64,000 nucleotides of DNA. Origin: Paraescarpia echinospica (Eukaryota; Annelida; Polychaeta; Sabellida; Siboglinidae). Positions 59,901 to 64,000 of the stretch are shown here, piece after piece (the first letter of the stretch is position 1; every line of letters begins with the position of its first letter). The notes below the pieces were generated by a model that worked only from the letters and a program-made list of their open reading frames with translations, had not been told where the DNA came from and ran no database searches. The stretch covers positions 32,063,624-32,127,623 of the forward strand of contig CM034534.1 in the NCBI GenBank assembly GCA_020002185.1, in the 5' to 3' direction. Made by a program: the position numbers and the translations under genes.

Positions 59901-62900
59901 CTGTGATAACAACCAACATAATGGTAACAGCTGACACTAACAACAACTAGCACAGTGATGACAACAACTGACAGTGACAACAACCAACATAATGGTAACA
60001 GCTGACACTGACAACAACTAGCACAGTGATGACAACTGACAGTGACACCAACTAGCACAGTGATGATAATAACTGACTGTGATAACAACCAACATAATGG
60101 TAATAGCTGACACTGACAACAACTAGAACAGTGATGACAACAACTGACAGTGACAACAACTAGCAGTGATGATAACAACTGACTGTGATAACAACCAACA
60201 TAATGGTAACAGCTGACACTAACAACAACTAGCACAGTGATGACAACAACTGACAGTGACAACAACCAACATATTGGTAACAGCTGACACTGACAACAAC
60301 TAGCACAGTGATGACAACAACTGACAGTGACAACAACTAGCACAGTGATGATAACAACTGACTGTGATAATAACCAACTTAATGGTAACAGCTGACACTG
60401 ACAACAACTAGCACAGTGATGACAACAACTGACAGTGACAACAACTAGCACAGTGATGATAACAACTGACTGTGATAACAACCAACGTAATGGTAACAGC
60501 TGACACTAACAACTAGCACAGTGATGACAACAACTAATGTGTGGATAACTGAAACACTGTCAACTGACACAGTGACAACTAACACAATGACAACTGACAA
60601 CAACACTGCAATAACCAAAATAAAGCAGTAACTAATATTATGTGACAACGTGACAGCCATGACAAAGTGACAACCACAACACGACTAACAACATTGCATA
60701 GATAACTCCATTCTGTCAACAACGTAACACACAAGTCCACACACCATCACTCAAACACCTGTCACCAGCATACACCTAAAAAACCTGACAACTGACACGA
60801 ACACATTGACACAACAACAGGACAACAAGCACACCAGGTGTCCTTACCTCAAGTCGGTCGAGGTTATTCAGTAGATGGGTGAATGACCTGATTTGTGAGA
60901 AGGGAACGAGGACATCTATTTGTTGTGACAACAGCCCTGGTCTTACTGCCTTCACATCAGACGTCATCACTATGTCAACGGACGGGATCAACTCATGACG
61001 GCGACGCTTTGTCTTCTGAATTCATTACAACAAGATGTATTTCTACTGTGACCTCACTGTGTGTGCAACATTGGATGGACCAGACATTTTAACCCTTTAG
61101 GCCTCATGAAGTTTTAAAGAAGTGCATTCTGATTCTCAACTATATTAAGCAGATAGAAGACCTTTTTAAAACATTAGACCCCATGTAGTTACAAAGAAGA
61201 GCACTCCCATTTGCAACAGTACTGATCAGATTAAAGACCTTTTTAACCAATGGTGTTTTAAAGAAGTGCACTCCCATTCTCAACAGTACTGGTCTGATTT
61301 GACTTTTTAACCCTTTAGACCCTATGATGTTTTAATGAAATATTCTCCAATTCGTTCACACATATTCAGCAACATATGTTTCCCCCTAGATGCATGCATG
61401 TAAGTGTTTTGTATATTTATATGGCATGCTGTTTGTTTAAATAACAAATTCTACAAAGTGTCACTAAATATGCTGATGAAATATTTATAAAAACATGTAA
61501 TTTTGGACAGTCAAAATGGATGAAGTGTTACACCAAGTTCATACTTACTGAACACATATAGCAATTTGTATTACTCTGATACTGTAAAATGTATAACTGA
61601 CAAGTAGCCAATAATAAGATCACATTAACAAACAATGCAAAACACAAACATAACTGCTAAATATGAAACATTGCTCAAAACATCAGGACACTTTTAACTG
61701 TCACCCTGTGGTACCTCAACACTTCCTGTACCAATCTATGTGATACATCTACACCTCACCAACCCCATTGTAGTCTATTAAAGCGGAACTGTTCCCTCAA
61801 GCGGAACTCTTTTACCTCAGTTGATGGGTGAACTTGAACCCTATGACCCTTCCAGTCTACGGGCATGCACACATATGACCTAGTTTGGTGACATCAATAC
61901 CTTTTAAAACATTTCACTGATAACTTATTTCAGGTAGCCCTCTTGTCGTTGAGATTTAGGCCCATTATACCTACTTCCCGTTACAGTAATTACTCAGTCC
62001 AAAAATACTCCATAATGCATGTCCATTATTATGTGTTTAAAGTAGTGTGTGTAATTCTAAAACTGGTTCACCAACTATATCAAAATATACAGCTGGTGAG
62101 AGCAATATTCAGCTAATATTATATACATTAATGTTCCCCCTCTGTCCATTCCTGAATATTTAAAAGAGTTGTTGTAATGGAACCAGATTGTCTGCCAGAT
62201 TACATGAGTAGCTATAACAGAAATAAACATTTGGGCACTTGAGGACCCACCTTGATTTTGTCATTATAACTGTAGCCTTACTTAAATTTCATACATCAAT
62301 GTGTTAATTCCATCATTACACATAATTTCAGGCATTTAAAGTTATTAAAAATATTACATCTGGGCCTTAGGGCACTTTTGAGGCCCAAATAACACCCAGG
62401 TTTACACTTGAAATTAGTGCTATAACAGCAAATATTTTGATGCAAACCAGAGTACTATTTGGGCTCCAAACATGTGCTAAGATGCAATATTTTTATAACA
62501 TTATGTCTCGAATTATGTTGAAAGATGGAACCAACACATTGAAATATCAAATTTAAGCCAATATATAGGTATAATGACGAAATCGAGGTGGGCCGGAATT
62601 CTACACAAATGCCAAAAATAGCTAAAACGGGAAGTAGCTATAACAAGAATTTTATTTTGTGCAATATGCCCCACCCTGATCACACTTACAGCCGCCATTC
62701 TGGAGTAGCTGCCGGGAGACCCGCCTGCTGGGTTGCTTTGGCTACTCTCTCTCTGCAAATGCTGTACCTTCTGAAGCGCCATCTGCCAGGACGCATCCGC
62801 TCGGTGGAAAAACACCTGAAACAATGAACAGAAGTAACCATCACAGTGGTGCAGTGTTGGACTCTTTACGAGCAAAAGGCATATTTCTCCATCTGAGATT

Positions 62901-63372
62901 TTTTCTCTAGATGGTGATCTTGTTAAAGGTGGGTTGTCTGTCCTTGGCCATGAATCAGCCTGGGTGGTAACTGTTCACAGGCAGTGTCAGGCAGCTCGCT
63001 GAATTGTTTTTCTTTAGTGTTCGAATATCGTGACCACACTAAGCCATGTGGTTAAACTATCCGCTGTCAGTAATATGGCCAATAGAGTTGTTTATAATCT
63101 GAATGATTTGTTTACTTTTCACGGGCTAAAAACTAAAATAAAGAAACAATGTTTTGGGCTTATTAACTGCAATGTCAACACACATACATACAGTATATTG
63201 ATATATACTTGCCTTAAGAAATTTAAATTAATTAAAAAAGTGAACAGACAATCTCCCTTTAAATCTTAATAAATCTACTTACCCTCCTACTCTTGGGGAT
63301 AGACAGGGAGACGAGATGTGGGCAGTAGATCTTGTAGAGAGACAACAGACCAAGGATGTAAGGCTGCACTCC
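44862..63372 (-). CDS. CENPI: Centromere protein I (CENP-I/Mis6), C-terminal 523 aa
   Basis: CENP-I is a HEAT-like helical subunit of the constitutive centromere-associated network (CENP-H/I/K/M), needed to load CENP-A chromatin and assemble the kinetochore. Visible exons, in transcript order: 63283-63372, 62690-62815, 60848-61015, 54974-55082, 54558-54640, 53808-53925, 53431-53495, 50625-50737, 49232-49397, 48304-48428, 47600-47876, 44862-44993 (1572 nt). Phases agree throughout and all introns are GT-AG. Blocks that match remembered vertebrate CENP-I in order: [16 protein letters not shown], a [13 protein letters not shown] stretch, [63 protein letters not shown] and [17 protein letters not shown]. 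About 230 N-terminal residues are expected beyond the right edge. The last exon (residues 481-523) is shorter and less conserved than its vertebrate counterpart. Confidence 0.88.
45223..46171. mobile_element. DNA-transposon-like element with TCGACATTAA ends
   Basis: The left end reads TCGACATTAACATTGGCCC. The right end on the opposite strand reads TTGACATTAAGATTTTG, then a GGCCC-rich tract. GGGCCAG/GGCC motifs recur in both subterminal regions. A short peptide with [11 protein letters not shown] lies in the middle. Family not established. In the last CENPI intron. Confidence 0.55.
46576..47209 (-). mobile_element. piggyBac-like MITE, copy 2 (uninterrupted)
   Basis: TTAA at 46576-46579 and 47206-47209, with perfect 16-base inverted ends including TTAA. 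It is homologous over its whole 634 bp to 1322-2509 without the Penelope insertion. It serves as the empty-site reference for that insertion. In the last CENPI intron. Confidence 0.85.
47230..47545 (+). repeat. Dispersed intronic repeat (GATGGCGC family), copy
   Basis: Shares GAGCAGTTTT, GTAAAACATTCCCAG, TTACATTTCTTCC and CTGAAAGTTTGG blocks with copies at 28860, 37250-37400, 38040 and 48785. Confidence 0.5.
47600..47876 (-). CDS. CENPI: CENPI visible exon 11
   Basis: Visible residues 388-480, the longest visible exon. Acceptor GTGTTTGCCAG, donor GAG|GTAAGG. Encodes [32 protein letters not shown] and [18 protein letters not shown]. Confidence 0.9.
48304..48428 (-). CDS. CENPI: CENPI visible exon 10
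   Basis: Visible residues 347-387 plus two bases. Acceptor TCTTCCACAG, donor CAG|GTGTGT. Encodes [20 protein letters not shown] and ends MRLCDVMC. Confidence 0.88.
48470..48965 (+). repeat. Dispersed ~450-bp repeat, copy B
   Basis: Collinear with 37775-38230, from TTGACCTATCCATCACA to GAGCAGTTTTA, and slightly longer. In CENPI intron 9 (between visible exons 9 and 10). Confidence 0.65.
48978..49173 (-). mobile_element. tRNA-derived SINE, copy 2
   Basis: The - strand begins GTGGCGCAGTGTCTAGAGCA (box A region), continues with GGACTCTCAATCAAGAGAA and box B GGTTCGAATCC (49116-49126), then the same body as 43583-43782. A truncated third copy (body only) lies at about 49980-50035. Confidence 0.8.
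49232..49397 (-). CDS. CENPI: CENPI visible exon 9
   Basis: Visible residues 291-346. Acceptor TTGTTTCCAG, donor CTA|GTATGT. Encodes [20 protein letters not shown] and [12 protein letters not shown]. Confidence 0.88.
49893..49968. repeat. 18-bp minisatellite, ~4 copies
   Basis: CATGGTTGGACAGTTCCA is repeated four times with single changes. In CENPI intron 8 (between visible exons 8 and 9). Confidence 0.9.
50625..50737 (-). CDS. CENPI: CENPI visible exon 8
   Basis: Visible residues 254-290 plus two bases. Acceptor TGTTTCCAG, donor CCA|GTAAGT. Encodes [20 protein letters not shown] followed by an acidic/Ser-Gln linker. Confidence 0.88.
51085..51224 (+). pseudogene. LINE reverse transcriptase C-terminal remnant
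   Basis: Encodes [20 protein letters not shown] and [17 protein letters not shown] before a stop, typical of the C-terminal end of LINE ORF2 proteins (TWKRTVExDMKExGxxWxxL...A.DRxxWRxxV pattern). It is followed by a GTAAGTAAGTA tail. The rest of the LINE is missing. In CENPI intron 7 (between visible exons 7 and 8), opposite strand to the gene. Confidence 0.65.
51708..51815. repeat. 36-bp minisatellite, 3 copies
   Basis: The unit TTGAGGTGTGGTTTCCACTT followed by GACCACTGGTACTCAG is repeated three times. It lies within a - strand open frame of 92 residues that reads as a Thr/Gln/Ser-rich 12-residue repeat. I do not recognise that frame and regard it as doubtful. Confidence 0.85.
52388..52740. 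repeat. Dispersed repeat, GACCCACCTTGATTT family, copy 1
   Basis: Aligned with 62236-62618 through GGACCCACCTTGATTT, TTAGTTCCATCATT and CTATTTGGGCT blocks. Unclassified. In CENPI intron 7 (between visible exons 7 and 8). Confidence 0.6.
53150..53310 (-). repeat. LINE 3' end, truncated copy
   Basis: Matches the 3' end of the LINE at 55506-57274, including the terminal (ATT)n tract and a CTCAATGG/GATTG...AGATGGATCAAG-like region. A 5'-truncated sister copy about 160 bp long. Confidence 0.6.
53431..53495 (-). CDS. CENPI: CENPI visible exon 7
   Basis: Visible residues 232-253. Acceptor CTGTCTCAG, donor AAG|GTGCGT. Encodes [20 protein letters not shown]. Confidence 0.88.
53808..53925 (-). CDS. 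CENPI: CENPI visible exon 6
   Basis: Visible residues 193-231 plus one base. Acceptor TTGTTGCAG, donor ACGG|GTAGGT. Encodes [18 protein letters not shown], one of the best-conserved CENP-I segments. Confidence 0.9.
54558..54640 (-). CDS. CENPI: CENPI visible exon 5
   Basis: Visible residues 165-192. Acceptor TTTCCTGTAG, donor AAG|GTCTGC (weak beyond GT). Encodes an ELLTDVDGE...LIAVSDFLK helix pair. Confidence 0.82.
54669..54720. repeat. (TGCG)n/(TG)n microsatellite
   Basis: TGCG tetranucleotides pass into TG dinucleotides, in CENPI intron 4 (between visible exons 4 and 5). Confidence 0.9.
54974..55082 (-). CDS. CENPI: CENPI visible exon 4
   Basis: Visible residues 129-164 plus one base. 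The acceptor region has two AGs four bases apart (CCCAGTCAG). Only the second keeps phase 0 with exon 3, giving [15 protein letters not shown]. Donor CATG|GTCAGT. Confidence 0.85.
55130..55505. repeat. Tandem array, left segment (before LINE)
   Basis: Diverged copies of the TGACAACAACTGACA motif, the same family as 57275-60540. The LINE at 55506-57274 separates the two segments. Confidence 0.8.
55506..57274 (-). mobile_element. 5'-truncated CR1/L2-like LINE
   Basis: The - strand encodes, in order and across frameshifts, a segment ending [15 protein letters not shown], the RT catalytic block [13 protein letters not shown] with [40 protein letters not shown], and [20 protein letters not shown] with a Leu/Arg-rich end. 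That order is typical of CR1/L2/Jockey-group non-LTR RTs. The 3' end carries an (ATT)n tail near 55500-55515. The 5' part, including the endonuclease, is missing. Dead copy, same strand as CENPI. Confidence 0.8.
57275..60540. repeat. Long tandem array, ~108-bp higher-order unit
   Basis: Built from three related subunits of about 37, 37 and 34 bp with the phrases CAACAACTAGCACAGTGATG, ACAACAACTGACAGTGA and CAACCAACATAATGGTAACA. They combine in varying order, often as a 108-bp trimer. About 3.3 kb. The period is divisible by three, so long Val/Cys/Leu-rich frames open on the - strand, but these are not genes. In CENPI intron 3 (between visible exons 3 and 4). Confidence 0.93.
60848..61015 (-). 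CDS. CENPI: CENPI visible exon 3
   Basis: Visible residues 73-128, phase 0 at both ends. Acceptor TGAATTCAG, donor GAG|GTAAGG. Begins with the basic [11 protein letters not shown] and ends with [12 protein letters not shown]. Confidence 0.88.
61088..61335. repeat. ~80-bp tandem repeat with TTAACCCTTTAGACC phrases
   Basis: Three diverged units with AAGAAGTGCA(T/C)TCCCATT, CAACAGTACTG and TTTTTAACCCTTTAGACC. The last phrase equals the terminus of the TTAA-flanked element at 35500-36892, so the array may derive from an element end. Confidence 0.65.
62236..62618. mobile_element. Foldback element, GACCCACCTTGATTT family, copy 2
   Basis: The left half (ACCCACCTTGATTTTGTCAT onward) is the approximate reverse complement of the right half (ending ATGACGAAATCGAGGTGGG). 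A GGCCCAAATA/CTATTTGGGCT pair lies in the middle. MITE-like, noncoding. In CENPI intron 2. Confidence 0.6.
62690..62815 (-). CDS. CENPI: CENPI visible exon 2
   Basis: Visible residues 31-72, phase 0 at both ends. Acceptor TTGTTTCAG, donor GCT|GTAAGT. Encodes [20 protein letters not shown] followed by a Ser/Gly-rich linker. Confidence 0.87.
63283..63372 (-). CDS. CENPI: CENPI visible exon 1
   Basis: Visible residues 1-30. Acceptor CTGTTGCAG, donor AGG|GTAAGT. Encodes [20 protein letters not shown]. Its first 47 bases with the acceptor are the unit of the upstream 71-73-bp array. Confidence 0.88.
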
Positions 63373-63755
63373 CTGCAACAGATACAGTTTAGTAATCTTA
63401 GATCCTGTAGAGACAATAGACCAAGGATGTAAGGCTGCACTCCCTGCAACAGATACAGTTTGGTAATCTTAGATCTTGTAGAGAGACAACAGACCAAGGA
63501 TGTAAGGCTGCACTCCCTGCAACAGATACAGTTTAGTAATCTTAGATCCTGTAGAGACAACAGACCAAGGATGTAAGGCTGTACTCCCTACAACAAACAC
63601 AGTTTGGTAATATTAGATCTTCTAGAGACAACAGACCAAGGATGTAAGGCTGTACTCCCTGCAAAAGACACAGTTTGGTAATCTTAGATCTTGTAGAGAC
63701 AACAGACCAAGGATGTAAGGCTGTACTCCCTACAATAAACATAGACACAGTTTGG
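63351..63755 (-). repeat. 71-73-bp array of CENPI exon acceptor plus exon head
   Basis: CAAGGATGTAAGGCTG(C/T)AC recurs at 63351 (true exon), 63422, 63495, 63566, 63637 and 63708. Read on the - strand, each unit is about 26 bases of acceptor tract (ending TTGCAG or TTGTAG) plus the first 45-47 bases of visible exon 1. Five decoy acceptors lie upstream of the real one and all keep AG. The 73-bp unit keeps the exon's CTCTCTAC, while the 71-bp units have lost two bases. Confidence 0.93.
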
Positions 63756-64000
63756 TAATATTCCAATTAACTGATTTAATTATTATGGCTTCATATCAAT
63801 GGTCTTAACTGCATTTCTGTATTGATGTTAACCCTAACCTCAAATTCCTAACCCCAACCATAACTGTAATACTACCTAGCCTAAATTATCAGAACTTCAT
63901 GTTGAGGGTCTCTGCATTTTAATTGATCCTAACCTTAAAATAATTCCAAATCCCAATCTAACCCAAATGGTAATTTTGTAACCGGAAATAGTTCCCAAAG
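63756..64000. other. CENPI intron, nothing recognised
   Basis: AT-rich intronic sequence with a short AACCCTAACC-like run near 63830-63870. No exon is seen before the window ends. Confidence 0.5.

Noticed and set aside
57041..60660. Many - strand frames with Val/Cys/Leu repeats, some with Met starts
   Set aside because: They follow directly from the 108-bp array period being divisible by three. The products are low complexity and parallel copies exist in several registers.

Overview
This is a metazoan nuclear genomic window: AT-rich, with long introns, GT-AG splicing and many transposons. The hexokinase is a single 50 kDa-type enzyme, and the repeats include DIRS, Penelope, piggyBac, CR1/L2-like LINE and tRNA-SINE families. 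That combination suggests a marine invertebrate. I favour a mollusc or another lophotrochozoan, but amphioxus- or hemichordate-type genomes are not excluded. No bacterial, viral or organellar gene organisation is visible.

Two real genes run towards each other. (1) A complete hexokinase (HK) gene lies on the + strand. It has a TATA/initiator promoter at 12317-12351, a six-codon first coding exon at 12376 and eleven coding exons up to the stop codon at 38812. All exon phases are compatible and give a 455-residue protein with every hexokinase hallmark. (2) The 3' part of a centromere protein I (CENP-I/Mis6) gene lies on the - strand. Twelve coding exons from 63372 down to the stop at 44862 give 523 residues; the N-terminal exons lie beyond the right edge. 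The two stop codons are about 6 kb apart.

Region by region: 1-12300 is intergenic and repeat-derived, including a piggyBac-like MITE interrupted by a Penelope-like fragment with 128-bp inverted arms. 12300-38812 is HK, whose introns hold two DIRS-type elements with inverted termini, a 1.4-kb TTAA-flanked element, foldbacks and many minisatellites. 38813-44861 is the convergent intergenic zone, with tandem arrays and a SINE. 44862-63372 is CENP-I. One of its introns carries a long array with a roughly 108-bp higher-order period, which a LINE has split.

The most unusual signal is that three exons in two unrelated genes (HK exon 4, HK exon 6 and the first visible CENP-I exon) are preceded by tandem copies of their own splice acceptor plus the first 29-47 bases of the exon. 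HK exon 6, which encodes the GTGTN motif, has 14 decoy acceptors in a 40-bp array. The CENP-I exon has five in a 71-73-bp array. All decoys keep the AG. By rough addition, tandem repeats of all kinds occupy about one sixth of the window.
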